From NCBI GenBank assembly GCA_002964805.2, contig PUDQ02000009.1, forward strand, positions 62,001 through 126,000: DNA of 64,000 nucleotides, in the 5' to 3' direction. The stretch comes from Trametes villosa (lineage: Eukaryota; Basidiomycota; Agaricomycetes; Polyporales; Polyporaceae). The notes under the pieces are model-generated. The model was not told the origin of the DNA. It searched no databases and saw nothing but the letters and a program-made list of their open reading frames with translations. Positions 22,361-33,117 of this stretch are shown in pieces (position 1 is the stretch's first letter; every line of letters starts with the position of its first letter). A program made the position numbers and the translations under genes.

Positions 22361-24059
22361 TTACTCGGGCGTCCATCGCGCTCGGTGCGTATAGTCATGC
22401 GCGTTTGCGACTCGGCCGGCGTCCTCGCTGGCGGGCCCTCCCAACGCCTCGGGACATCCACCTCCATCTTTCCGTCTGAGACTATCATGCTCTTTAGCAT
22501 CCCCGCCCGCTGAGACAGAGGTGCACGTACCCTCGATGGTCGCGGGTGTGCGAGCGATCTGTCGCCGGTATGGCAACTCGGGTCCAGGAGGCGCCTGCTC
22601 CGCGCACAGCTCTTCCAACACCGTGTTGATTAACACCCTTGGCACCAGGAGAACGGCGCCGCCCTCCAACGCTTCGCCACCCGACCCCGCCCCCACGACC
22701 AAGCCGAGCTGGGTTGCACAGAGCACGCGTCCTCCTCGCTTAGCGGAAGACGCAGACGTCTTCGGGTTGTCCCACTCGTCCACCATGCGCCTCGGATCGA
22801 ACGACTCACCCGGCTGAGCAGTGACGGCGATGAGGTCCCGAGACACGACTTGCTCGCCCACGATTCTCTGGAAGTCGAGCGCGAGCCCGACGATGTCGCG
22901 GAATGCGCCATCAAAGCGCTGAAGAGCCGCATGACGCGATGTAGGCGTGCCGCAGGCGAGAAGAACCTCAGCGACATGCTCCGCCAATATTCCACTGACC
23001 AGGACTTGTCGATCCCCTTCTGCTTGCAGGAGGTCTTTGATGTGTTTGCGGCCAAGTGCCCGCCATCTGCCAGCGATCGAAGGTTGCTCTGCGGAGGGGT
23101 CAGGGGGCCGTGCTGTGCAAGGCGATACATGGTACGCACCGTTCTTCTTGATGCTGCCGTACACACCCTCAAATGTACCTGGAGAGTCGAGGAGGAAGTC
23201 CCAGGTGCTGCAGACCCACCGGATGTAGGCCACAGTGGTCGCCTGGAGCGCCGTCTGAACGAGAACGGTGTCCTGACGGTGGTCGAAGCAATGAAGAGCG
23301 TCGACTACGGCCGGGGGCAAGAGCTTCGTGGACAGGAGCTTCTGGCAGGCCTGCTCAGCGGCCTCTCCTTGGACCATGCCGACGTCGGACTCGAAGGCGG
23401 TGGCGATGCTGGCGCACGTCTGGTAGATGGTCGAGTTGAGGCGCTCGACGAGCTGGAGCACCTCGCTGTCCGACACGCCGTCGACTTTGGTCAGGAACGC
23501 CTGAGCCTCCTGCAGCTCGGCGCTCCTCGTCTCCAGGAGGGCGGCGGTGTCGCGCTGCTTGGCATCGGCTACGCGCAGAGCGCGCTCGAGCTCTTCAATC
23601 TTGCGGTGTGCCTGCCTGACCTCGCCGTCCTTCTCCTCCGCACGGCGTTTCCACTGCTCGCCCTCTGCCTTGACTTTCTTCCACTCTTCATTCATCGGGT
23701 GGAGTTCGCGAAAGTATCGTTGACGCGCGGCCTTTGCCTCCCGCTCCGTGCCCAGCCACTCCACCTCCAACTCCTGCAGAGGTGTCTTCTTAGTTGGCTT
23801 GCGAGTGTCATGTCTGACTTCGGGGCGAGGCGCTGCAGGGTGGCCACGGCGGGCGGCTGAGGAGTAGGAGCGGGGTGGCTGAGGTTCAACCTCTTGCGCC
23901 TCGCGGCTGGTCGGAGGCGGCGCGGTCTCGCTCTTGCACGTCTGAAGATCTCCCGGGGGTTCTTCTGTCGGTGCGGGGTCGTCACCGACTCTGAATGCGT
24001 TTCCGAAAGCCATGAGGACGTGGGATGCGGTCTCAAAGGCAGAGGTGAGTGGAGGCATG
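22361..24059 (-). CDS. Coiled-coil protein, partner A of the Hsp70-like gene at 24500
   Basis: A nearly unbroken minus-strand frame. It starts MPPLTSAFETASHVLMAFGN, continues with a low-complexity Pro/Glu region, then a long charged coiled coil (EWKKVKAEGEQWKRRAEEKD and LERALRVADAKQRDTAALLE). A conserved block, VSDSEVLQLVERLNSTIYQT, follows, and then a helical domain ending in short motifs shared with the paralogue at 56056-57885 (SPGTFEGVY region, DLIAVTAQPGESFDP, LINTVLEELCAEQ). The start was chosen because it aligns with MHPLDSLIEF of the paralogue; a longer in-frame start exists at 24172. A short intron near the 3' end (GTACGTGC to CTCAG, about 22530-22470) is possible and would change the last 60 residues. 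No known domain was recognised. It diverges from the Hsp70-like gene with only 440 bases between. Confidence 0.75.
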
Positions 24060-24499
24060 GGAGGCGAGGGAGTGGGCGATCCAGACGACAGGCGACCTCT
24101 CTGATAGCGATTTCCAGTATGCGCAAGCCCCTCCAGCAGAACTTCCGATACTGCAGTATGCCGATGCCCCAAACCGGGTGCGCTATCTTTGGGCGTCGAG
24201 ATCCACGCTCGGGTTTACAACGTGGACGCAGAGCCCAACGCCCTACCGCAGCTATACCGCAGCGGGACCATCTCGTGCGCCGTCATGTGGGCGGGCATGC
24301 AGCACGCCGCCGTCGGCATTTACCCCGTCCAGGCAGCACGCTCTCTTCAGTCCCCTCGCCGTGCGGATCCACCCCATGCGCGACTTACCGCAGCACGGCA
24401 ACACGTGTCGAAGGAGTTATGCTGCAGTCCTGCGCGTCCAAGGAGACATAAGTCCGCGACGGAGTGGTGCTGCGGCAACCTCTCGTATCCTTCGCCGCC
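24060..24499. promoter_or_regulatory. Shared divergent promoter of coiled-coil/Hsp70-like pair A
   Basis: This is the only space between two genes transcribed away from each other. Short pieces are kept in the same order in the second pair (57886-58393): GGTGCGCTATCTTTGGGCGT against GGTGCGCTATCTATGCGCGT, CCCTACCGCAG, and a 5' leader containing GCTGCAG and CATAAG elements. Such conservation in otherwise diverged non-coding DNA suggests common control of both genes. Confidence 0.5.
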
Positions 24500-27044
24500 A
24501 TGCCGCCGTTGCAGAGATATGGGGGAACAACACGCAAACTCGTCCTCGGCATCGACGTCGGGACGACATACTCCGGCGTCGCGTACGCCATACTCGATCC
24601 AGGGGAAATACCCAAGGTTGAGGGTGTTCGACGGTATGATTTCAGACGAACGCCTGATTTTCTTCTTGAATTGAAACGTTCTGTAGCTTTCCCGGCCAGG
24701 AGAATGCGGCGGGCGACACCAAGATCCCCTCCGTACTGTATTACAACCCCGACGGCACAGTTCATTGCGCAGGCGCCGAGGCGACCGCGCCTGGCATGGA
24801 GCTTGAGGCTGCGGACGAAGGATTGATTTTCGTCGAGTGGTTCGTCTGAGGCGTATCTTTGCTACTGTCTCTCTGACGCCCTCGGATGTGACCAGGTTCA
24901 AGCTCCATCTACGCCCCGAGCACCTCCAGGCGAGTGGCGACGCCGTGAGCAAGAACCGCCGCCCGCTTCCGCCGAGAAAGAAGGTCTTAGACGTCTTCGC
25001 GGATTTTCTTTCCTATCTTTATCGATGCACCCGCACTTACATCGCCGAGACGCACCCGAGTGGCGAAAGCCTCTGGAAGTCTCTTGAGGACCGTATCGAG
25101 TTCGTCCTCTCCCACCCGAACGGTTGGGAAGGGCTTCAGCAGGGCAAGATGCGGGAGGCCGCCATTACGGCGGGACTCGTTCCGGACACTAAGGCGGGGC
25201 ACGCACGCATCCACTTCGTCACCGAAGGTGAGGCAAGCCTCAACTTCTGCATTCGCAACGGCTTCACCGATGACACGTTCCAGGCACGTCTTTGCGCTCT
25301 CTGAGAAGTACGTTTGTGCTCATCGTAGCGTTGCAGGACGGCAAAAGTGTGATGATTGTGGATGCGGGGGGAGGTACCGTTGACATCAGCAGCTACTCGT
25401 TCCTCTCTACTGCGCCCATCTCCGTCGAGGAGGTGGTCTCGCCGGACTGTACGTTCTTCCTCAACAGTCCATTAGCCCGTGCTCTTTGCCTTGGAACTGA
25501 CGCTCTCCGTGTCGCAGGCATCCTGGAAGGCTCTACGCGAGTCAACGTCAGGGCCGAGGAGTTCTTGCGAGGTGCGGCGCTAGCCCTGCTGCCGACAACA
25601 ACATTCACCCACACTCACGATAAACATTGCTCGTACTATCACGCAGCGCGCTTGGAGGACTCAGCGTATGGGGACGACGACGACATCAAGACGATGCTCG
25701 AACAGTTCGATAAGTCCACGAAGCCGGTGTTCAAGGACGCCACCGAGCCGTCCTACATCAAGTTTGGCTCGATCAGGTGCAACGATCCCCAGGCCAACAT
25801 CCGTCGCGGACAGCTCACCTTGACCGGGTATGTTTTCCTGTGATCTCCCACTCACCAGTCCTTCATGACCCGCCTCTGCGTCGTTCCAGGGAGGAGATGG
25901 TGTCGTTCTTCAAACCGTCGCTCGATGCTATTATCGCCGTCGTGCAGAAGCAACGCCAAGCTGCGACGGGTTCTCTCGGGGTATGTTCTCGAATTGTGCT
26001 TATCATGAAAGCAGTCGTGCCTGATCAGCGTCCTGCAGACCGTTTTCCTTGTAGGTGGTTATGCGGCTAGCCCCTGGCTATACGCTACGCTGCATAAGAA
26101 CTTGAAAGCGCTCGGGCTTCGCCTCTTCCGTCCCGATACTCATACGTGAGCAACTAATATTCTTACTCAGCGCCTCGACGGGAAGCAATGATTGACACTT
26201 GGACATCTAGGAGCAAAGCCGTTGCCGAGGGCGGGGTCTCTTTCTTCCTCGACAACTTCGTATCGGTTCGCGCTATGACGTTGACGTACGGCATTGAGAT
26301 CTCTGTTCCATACCGCGCCTCAGACCCTGAGCATTACGCACGCCGGGAAGAGACATACACTCGTGTATGTGGAACAGTGTCCTTGAATAGCGGCTTCCCA
26401 GTAATTGTGGTCAAGGTAAGTGATTTATGAACCCTTACAACAGAGCCTCTTTAACACGAAACACGTTACAGGGGCGTCGCATGAGAGAGGGCGAGGAAGT
26501 GTGCCACCGATTCCACCAGCAGGCTCGCAACTCCCGCACGTTGAACAGCCTCGTCGTCGACGTGCTTTGTTACCGTGGAAAGGAACGCAACCCGCGTTGG
26601 ATTGATGTTCATCCTGGTAAGTGTGGCTAAGGTTCGCCGGTTAAGCCAGTAGCATCTCTCTACTTTTACCCGTAAACGGACTCTGACTTCATGCCATTTG
26701 TTGCAGAGATGTTCCCTCCGCTGTGCACCATCTCTGCGGACACGTCCGCCGTCCGTCGCCAGCCCATTCATGGTACGAATGGCGTGTACTACGTGCAGGA
26801 ATTTAACGTCATCCTCGTCTGCGGCCAAACCGAGCTTCAAGCACAAATCAGCTGGATCGAAGACGTACGTCTGGCGAGTGGCTGTGGTTTGCAATCTATC
26901 ATACTAACGCTTCCCTCCTTCCGCGACACAGGGTGTGGAGCGACGGTGCGCGAGCCAGTATTTTGACCGGAAACATGTCATTGACAACCGCGCAGTGGCC
27001 CGGCGTCCATCGTGTATGACGAAGACCTCCAAGTATCGCAGTAA
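24500..27044 (+). CDS. HSPA12-like Hsp70 family protein, copy A
   Basis: A multi-exon gene reading VLGIDVGTTYSGVAYAILDP (ATPase phosphate-1 loop) in exon 1, then FPGQENAAGDTKIPSVLYYN, FKLHLRPEHL, FADFLSYLYRCTRTYIAE, VMIVDAGGGTVDISSYSFLS (phosphate-2 loop), VFLVGGYAASPWLY (adenosine loop), a C-terminal region with LVVDVLCYRGKER and ISWIED, and the end RGPASIVYDEDLQVSQ. The order is that of the nucleotide-binding domain of the divergent Hsp70s common in Agaricomycetes; the classical peptide-binding domain and the EEVD tail are absent. A predicted intron near 25283 has GC instead of GT at its donor (CAG|GCACGT); the paralogue has GT there. No stop interrupts the spliced frame. It probably acts as an ATP-dependent chaperone-like or signalling protein; the client is unknown. 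Confidence 0.85.
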
Positions 27045-27650
27045 ATCATGCTGCGGAGCCCCTATCTTCAGTATCCGCTCTCTCGTGTCTGTATTCTATG
27101 TTGCTGTATCATATCCGGATCTCAGGCTTTTGAGATGGAAGACACGCCCAGCTCGAAGCTCGGAGTACAATCACACCGAGGGATCATGATAGCCTAATTA
27201 TTATGAGAACGAGTGGCCGGGGGTTCAAACAACCCGGCGCACAACGCGCCGCACAAACGAGCTGCGACAGCTTGCTATGTCCGCGACGGCGATCGGGCGT
27301 CGGGTCCGCAATGCGCTTGGGATGTAGCTCTGGCGAACGAGTCTGCGAGGCGATCAGATCAGCCCAGCCTCACTAGGGTGGGCGCGGCACTGTCCCTGAT
27401 TTTCGTGACGCAAGACCCTATAACGGAACCCCTCAATATCTGAGTGTACCATGCCCGACATTGTTTTACAATGATCTCTTCCTAAGCTCTCGGCTTCTTA
27501 TATTTCCCCTGCAACTGGTGTAATACTAGGTCAATGATGTGGCGGTCTGCTCAAACCTCAACTAAGTTCGTAGACGCCCACCGCTCTACGAACTAGCTAG
27601 GGAACGGCGTGTGATGCGGGAAGCGAGCGGTGAGACCGGCGAGACGATGG
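27045..27650. other. Spacer between Hsp70-like gene A and the giant element
   Basis: Ordinary sequence with no recognisable gene. It ends with TGG at 27648-27650, directly before the terminal inverted repeat; the same triplet follows the other end. Confidence 0.5.
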
Positions 27651-27713
27651 CACAGGGGGCAAGGACCGATGTTTCGGGGGAAAACATGGCGAAAGCATGT
27701 CGTGAACTGAAAA
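27651..27713 (+). repeat. Left terminal inverted repeat (63 bp) of the giant element
   Basis: Starts CACAGGGGGC and ends GAACTGAAAA. It is the reverse complement of 55446-55508 except for one T/C difference near position 23 of the repeat. Confidence 0.8.
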
Positions 27714-28117
27714 AATGATGCGGCCATTTTGTGTCGAAAAGCATGGCGGGAAGGTATCCGGAATGTTCGGCCTATTATCTGGCGTGTTCTTGGCCCATTC
27801 TGGACAGGAGCATGGCGGGAGTAGGTAAAAAGGTGTCGGCGGCGTGTTTAGGGCAGGGAAACGGCAAGCATTTAGCATATACTCAGGCCATTTCAGGGGG
27901 AGCAAAATCCGGAAAACATGGTGTACGGAACACGTTATGTGTTTTTGCCATATTTGTAGCATTTCCGGCCGGGCACCATGCCCGCAATACGAGATGCTTT
28001 CGCGGTATGTTATCAGGCTCACGAACATGTCGAGAGTATGCTTAAAAGCTCCTGGTATGGCCCTCACGAAACATGGCCATGATGGGGCAGGAATTGTATA
28101 AAATACTGTTGGCATGT
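27697..28117 (+). repeat. 421-bp subterminal repeat, left copy
   Basis: It matches 54986-55406 in the same orientation without any length difference; I saw no substitution. It begins with the 17 bases ATGTCGTGAACTGAAAA, which are also the inner end of the terminal repeat. It is full of CATG-containing words. The open frames it contains look non-coding. All other paired parts of the giant element are inverted, so this direct orientation is odd. Confidence 0.8.
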
Positions 28118-28207
28118 CCTTGACCGGTTTTCCCCTGGATCATGCCTAAAATATCCCAACCATTCTGCACCATGTCCTGCTCTAAAACATCGTGAGGCGC
28201 GTCGTGT

Positions 28208-28279
28208 TAGGTTTCGCAATACGAATCGCGGGGCGAATCGTGGGTCGAATGGCACAAGGATTCGCAGACGGATTCGTAG
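28208..28279 (-). repeat. 12-bp tandem array, left (six units)
   Basis: On the minus strand the units follow the pattern CTGCGAATCCTT, CCACGATTCGCC, CCGCGATTCGTA, with the core GCGA(A/T)TCG repeating every 12 bases. It mirrors the array at 54869-54952. Repeats of this size near the ends of CACTA elements are transposase binding sites in studied cases. Confidence 0.65.
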
Positions 28280-29073
28280 CCCGAAAACTGATGTGACACA
28301 CTATGAGTTGGAATACATCTCACGGGTATTGTCGGGTGAGGCAAGGCATGCTTGAGCGACGGTATACATGTGCATGGTAGGTAAACAGGCAAGTAGCGAT
28401 ACAGGGGAACGGTCGAGGGGCTAGGCAGAGGTTCATCGGCGAGGGGTGGTCACAGCGAGGACGGTCATCTGCGAGGTGGGCGTTCAGCCGGCGAGGGGAA
28501 TGAGAATGAGTTGGCGAGGGCGGTACCGACGAGGCGGCAAGGACGTTGGCCTCGCCTGGGGGTATCGCGGTTTCAACGGCGACGCGGCCGATGATGACGG
28601 ACGGGCCTGCAGCTGTTCCGAGACGTGAGAGTCTCTCTGTCTAGAGCAGGCAGAGAGGTAACGTACCAACTCGTCGCCCGCGCCGGCGACGGACTCATGT
28701 GCAGCCGGACTCGTCCTCTCAGCACACTCGCGCCGAGCAGTCAAAGTCCTTACGCTGAGCGTCGTGCTTGACGTGAGCGCCAAGCCGTCCACAGGAATGG
28801 ATTGAACACGCACCTCCACCTGGATATGCGCGATCGGGATACCCTTTGCGCCCCCTCCCTGTGTGCGATGTACTAAGCAGACAACCAACTGCGACGAACC
28901 CAACCCAGGGGGCCCGACAGATCAGAGTCCGTACGCCGATCGCGACCGAGACATTCCCGAATCGGGGGAATCACCTTGGTAGGACTCGGGGCGGTAGCTG
29001 TTCGTGCTCGCCGTGAGCACGAGCTTCGACCGGCCCTGCTGTGCCTGGTCCCAGTCGCCGTGCGCGTGCGGTG

Positions 29074-30045
29074 TCACCAACGGGATCGGGCAAGAGGGCG
29101 AGGAAGACAAGCAGATTGTCCGTGATCGGGGCGAGGGCGTTTGGCGGGTGGCGGGGCACCTGGCCCGGACAGAACGCCGTTGCATGCGGCGTCCATGCTA
29201 CCTGCGTGTGGACGGACGCGACTTGAGCTAGCACTCGGAGGAGGGGGGAAGGCTACGGACGGAAATGGCTGGGAGGGCCCTGCAACGCGAGTGCGGACAG
29301 AGTGGTTGCGGGAGAAGGGGAACGGCGAGAGCTGGACGTCGTGCTGCTGCAGCGCGGTGGGCAGGTAGACGGCGCCCAGGGAGGGGAGTGCGGTGACGGG
29401 GATGAGGGTGCCGCCACCTTCGGAGACGATGCGCGAGAATCGAGCACGTGTCTCCGCGTTGCGCATCTCGACCTGGACGAAGAAGAGGTCGAGCTCCTGC
29501 CAGGACTCCTGGAGCATGCGGAGACGCGCTTCGGCCTCGTCGCGGGCCTGTTCTGCGCGGTCTGCACGGCTCTCGGAATCGATAATGGCCTTGCGTGCGG
29601 CCTCGGACGACACGCCCTGGGGCAAGCTGGAGGGAGAACCATTGGGTGGTGTTGCGGAGGAGGCGGCGACCTGGAGGGAGGCGGCGAGGCGTTCAAACCG
29701 GTCGGCGCGTTGCTTCGTCTCTGCGAGTTCGGCCTTGAGGGCCTCTGCCTCTTGGAGGCTCTTCGTGAGGAGCGCGGCGAGCTGGGCGGGGGAGCTCGAC
29801 CACATTCGCTCGCGATTCTGGGGGGAGGACGACGGCACCACGGCCGAAGGAGGATGGCTGAGGGGGGATGCGGCGGCGCCCGCCGAAGCCTGCGCGAACG
29901 AGGAAGTATGCCTCAATGCCTCGGGGATGTCGCCGGGAATGTTGCGACATGACCGGCCGAGGGCGTCGAGCGGCGGCAGCGCTGTAATAAGGATGGGACG
30001 GCGCGGGCGTTGTTGTCGTCCTCGCCGTCGGCCTTGTCGTGGCAA
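29074..30045 (-). CDS. Coiled-coil protein of unknown function, left-arm copy
   Basis: A 323-residue open frame. It has a basic start, a Ser/Ala/Pro-rich stretch, then a coiled coil (LQEAEALKAELAETKQRADR and SRADRAEQARDEAEARLRML). QELDLFFVQVEMRNAETRAR and FSRIVSEGGGTLIPVTALPS follow, then a Pro/Ser-rich tail with a basic PPAKRPRPDH patch that could act as a nuclear localisation signal. The start and the last 40 residues are uncertain because other frames are open there and introns may exist; the coiled-coil core is the reliable part. No known domain was recognised. The other copy (53069-54040) differs by one residue in this frame's antisense reading and otherwise matches. Confidence 0.5.
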   Translation of the reverse strand: MPRQGRRRGRQQRPRRPILITALPPLDALGRSCRNIPGDIPEALRHTSSFAQASAGAAASPLSHPPSAVVPSSSPQNRERMWSSSPAQLAALLTKSLQEAEALKAELAETKQRADRFERLAASLQVAASSATPPNGSPSSLPQGVSSEAARKAIIDSESRADRAEQARDEAEARLRMLQESWQELDLFFVQVEMRNAETRARFSRIVSEGGGTLIPVTALPSLGAVYLPTALQQHDVQLSPFPFSRNHSVRTRVAGPSQPFPSVAFPPPPSASSSRVRPHAGSMDAACNGVLSGPGAPPPAKRPRPDHGQSACLPRPLARSRW

Positions 30046-30200
30046 TCAGAGAAGATGACCGAGGGAACAGGTGGCCCGTATAGCACGATCCTCGCGGCGT
30101 ACACCATGAATTGCATGGATGCTCTGCGGCGCCGTGGCATATGCTTGGGGTCGATGCGAGATCGTGGTGAGAGTAAAAACGATAGCGGCAAAATACTAAA

Positions 30201-30626
30201 CTACGCGATCAGCTTGACAACACAACCCGCCCCCTTGATCTTCGCCCTGCACACGCGTGTCAGGGATATGCGCGTGCGTATTTGAGGCGGGTACGTACTC
30301 GGCATTCCGTGCGGTGGGGCGAGCTTTGACGACGAACGGAAGCTTGGGCAGCCTTGAGACCACATAGTGAGCTTACAAGCCGCCATTGAAGAGACGGAGC
30401 AACTCACTGTCCCTTGCCCAGAACCTTGCCGTAGCCATCCTGGAGCGTGTCGATGACGAGGACGACGTCCGAGCTCTCGGTAAGACCCTCCTTCTCCGCC
30501 GCCAGCACAAGCGTCCAGAGCTTGTCGACGTTGATGATCGGGCGCCATTGGAGGTTGCGGGTGAGGTGGAAGCGGCGCATACCGACCTTACCGAAGTAAC
30601 CAGGATGGTACTTATCGAAGTTGGTC
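30201..30626 (-). pseudogene. RPL28: 5'-truncated ribosomal protein uL15 (RPL28/L27a) gene, left-arm copy
   Basis: Three exons on the minus strand encode [51 protein letters not shown] and the end KIKGAGCVVKLIA. This is the C-terminal two thirds of the cytosolic 60S protein uL15, with the normal introns kept. The conserved N-terminus of about 40 residues is missing: no exon for it lies upstream, only a splice-acceptor-like TAG before the first codon. It is a genomic, not a retro-copied, fragment carried by the transposon. It is probably not functional as a ribosomal protein. Confidence 0.85.
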
Positions 30627-31356
30627 CTATTCACGCGCGATTACCAGGGAGGGTAGGAGGGTGAAGCAATCGTTAGAAGATGTCGTAGTTTTTCTGCAGA
30701 GGGATTGCGCACCTGTGGTGGTGCTGACCACCAGCGAGACCACGACTTCCGGGATGCTTGCGATGCTTTCCGACACGACCGTGGCTGGCCAAGACGTGGC
30801 CACGGTGCTGGAGAAAACTCAGCGTCTCATCCTGTCCACTTCATCCGATAGCCCCAAGACTCACCCATCGTCACCCATCGACGAGATCCGCGCTCGAGCC
30901 AGCAATTCGACATCCAACAGAAAGCCTAGGACCAGCCGGTGGGTCGCGGGTGACGGTCGAGGTGCGCGTTATCGTAGGCGAAACCAGGGGGCGCTATCGT
31001 AGAACAAAGGCAAGCGGCGATGATTGATATGGAGCCCCGAGAAAGAGCACCCATGCTGAGAACGAGCGATTGAGAGGAAGGACTGCTACAGATACCCCCT
31101 CAGGCAGAGAGTGGGGACCGGGAGAGCGATCATGAGGGTTCGTAGATGAGACGAACATCGGGACAAGTCGCGCTTCACTCGCGCCTCGGCTTTCGCACGC
31201 ACCCGCCAGCGTCTAATGCCGTCCCACCTGCTCCGACTCGCGCCCGAGTCGCGACATCCCGGCGTCGATTGGAATACATTCTCTCCTGCCAAACCAGATA
31301 CTATTGCATACCAACGCACGTACAAGCGACTGCCCAACGCCGACGAAGCCCCACCT

Positions 31357-32436
31357 CTAAAAAGCCCATCTGTCCGGCCGGTCGCCTATATCGCGGGTCT
31401 CGCGAAGGCGATTTGCCACCACCCTCAACCGCCACAGGAATTCAAGTCGCCTGCGATGGACATCGATGTGCGCCTCGATCAAGACGCGAAGGACTTGATG
31501 CGGAAGCGGAACCGTCTCGCCGCCGTCTCCGTGGTGCAGCGTCTCATCCCCATCGCGCAGTGTCTCCCTCAGCGCACGGAGCTCCTCGGTGAACCAGGTA
31601 AGGTGTTGATGGTCGCTCTCGCGAGCGTAGAGGTAGGCGGGGCTTTGGTTTGCTCGTATCACGGACGCGGAGCCACGGTTGAACTCGGTCGGTCCCGGAG
31701 GGGCATAGATGGTCGTAGAGAGGATGTCGACGAGCGCAAGGGCATGATCCACTTCCGCTAGCGTGCGATTCACGGAGTCCGAAGTTGCAGCGGCGGATAC
31801 CGCGGCGATGCGATCGAACTGGAGCGCAGTCGGTACTTTGGCGCAGGGAACATGGCTGAGGCAAGCGTCCAGTAAGGATAGAGCTGTGGAAATGGTCATA
31901 TCCGTGAATACAACTCTGCCATATGGTCAGCGCAGAGCCCAATGTTCATGGACCATATGAGCTTACCCCGCTACTGTGATCTCAATATGGATGATTGTGG
32001 TTCGGAGAGAGTTGGCTAAATTGCGAGATATATTCAGAACATTGGCGTTGTCGACGTCGTGGGCCGCGTGAAGATATTGCAGTGATCGGAGGGTGGATAG
32101 AATGTCCAAGATACTGGGGGCGTGAAGCACGAGTTGATCGACGAGAACCCGGTGCGAGTCGCCGCGCTGTCGCAGAGTGTCGCCGTCGCCATTAACGGTC
32201 GCTTCCCTGGGCTCGGGACACGCGAAAGGTATGAACGAAAGAGGCGAGGCGAGGCACGTCGCCGCAGAAGCAAGAGCGAAGAGGGAGTCTGCTGAGGCCT
32301 GGATGTGGGTCGAGACTTCCGGCGTACCGAGGTCACCGGCATACAGCTTGAAGGCGAAGTACGGGGCGTAGGTGAAGAGGAACGGGAGCACAAAGGCAAT
32401 AAGGCCGGAGACGAGGGCTACGATCAGGAACTGCAT
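31357..32436 (-). CDS. Membrane-anchored helical protein of unknown function
   Basis: Two exons (32436 to about 31967, and from about 31913 to 31357). The intron begins GTAAGC and its acceptor ends GCAGAG. The N-terminus MQFLIVALVSGLIAFVLPFL is a signal anchor with a second hydrophobic stretch (FTYAPYFAFKLY). The rest is rich in Leu, Ala, Asp and His and predicted to be helical (LVLHAPSILDILSTLRSLQY, ALSLLDACLSHVP, VLRVLIEAHIDVHRRRLEFL). No domain was recognised. A TATA-like GATTATAAGG lies at 32561-32570 on the minus strand. The stop codon is only a few bases from the end of the left inverted arm, so the 3' end of the gene may have been redefined by the duplication. Confidence 0.55.
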
Positions 32437-33117
32437 GCTGCGAAGGTAGCCTGTGGAGAAGGAAACCCGTTAAACAATCTCGGCTGAAGTAAGTGTTCAT
32501 GAAAGACGTACCGATGAATGTAGAGAGGCGTTCGAGTGGCGAGGTGTTTCGCGCGCGACACCTTATAATCCTCTACTGTACCCACGTGATCTTGCCACAG
32601 GGCGCAGCCCACGAGGCAGGCTGGCGTCGAACATGGAAATGCCGCTCGAAACTGAGCGGGGCAGCGGCCTAAGCGTTAGATACGAGCGTGGCTAGAACAG
32701 AGGAATGCTGACCTGGTCACTATGCGCAGGACACCTCGCTCCGAACGTCAACCTTAACAGCCATGACATATCAACGGAGGCCCTTGCGACGATATGTCAA
32801 GACGTGTGCTGTTCGTTGAGGAGCGGTAAGTGGACAGGGAATTTGCGGTCAATCGAACACTGGGGGGTAGCAGATCGGACCAAGGAGCGCACATCGTTGA
32901 CGCTCATCCGTTGGGTCAAGAGTCTCAGCAGTGTCTCAGCGCTTAATCCCGCCCAGCGCGTCGAGCACGCATGCACTCGCCGCTGTGAAGGGTACAGATC
33001 CTGCAGGTGCGCGTGGATGATCAGTCTGGCACGACTCAGCATCATATTCGGAGCCTCCCACAAGTACAGGTATTGTTGCGAAATTACGGTTCTCTCGTGC
33101 TGCCAACAAGGCCCTCC

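Larger units (their letters stand above)
28463..31350 (-). repeat. 2,888-bp inverted arm, left
   Basis: This is the reverse complement of 51764-54651, equal in length to the base (no net indel). Translations of the two copies differ at only four residues that I noticed. Homology stops sharply at both ends. It contains the coiled-coil ORF at 29074-30045 and the truncated uL15 gene at 30201-30626. The near identity means a recent duplication or continuing gene conversion. Confidence 0.9.

Noticed and set aside
22850..23860. 336-residue plus-strand ORF
   Set aside because: It is antisense to the coiled-coil gene, whose paralogue conserves the minus-strand frame; the plus frame is not conserved there.
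27597..28115. 172-residue minus-strand ORF in the 421-bp repeat
   Set aside because: It covers the terminal and subterminal repeats, with CATG-rich non-coding character. It is open in both copies only because the copies are identical.
29302..30058. Two long ORFs (216 and 221 residues) antisense to the arm coiled-coil gene
   Set aside because: The composition is that of a mirror reading of an Ala/Glu/Arg-rich coiled coil; no motifs.
30201..30626. Functional ribosomal protein gene
   Set aside because: The N-terminal exons are missing and no start codon lies in a suitable place; it is a captured fragment.
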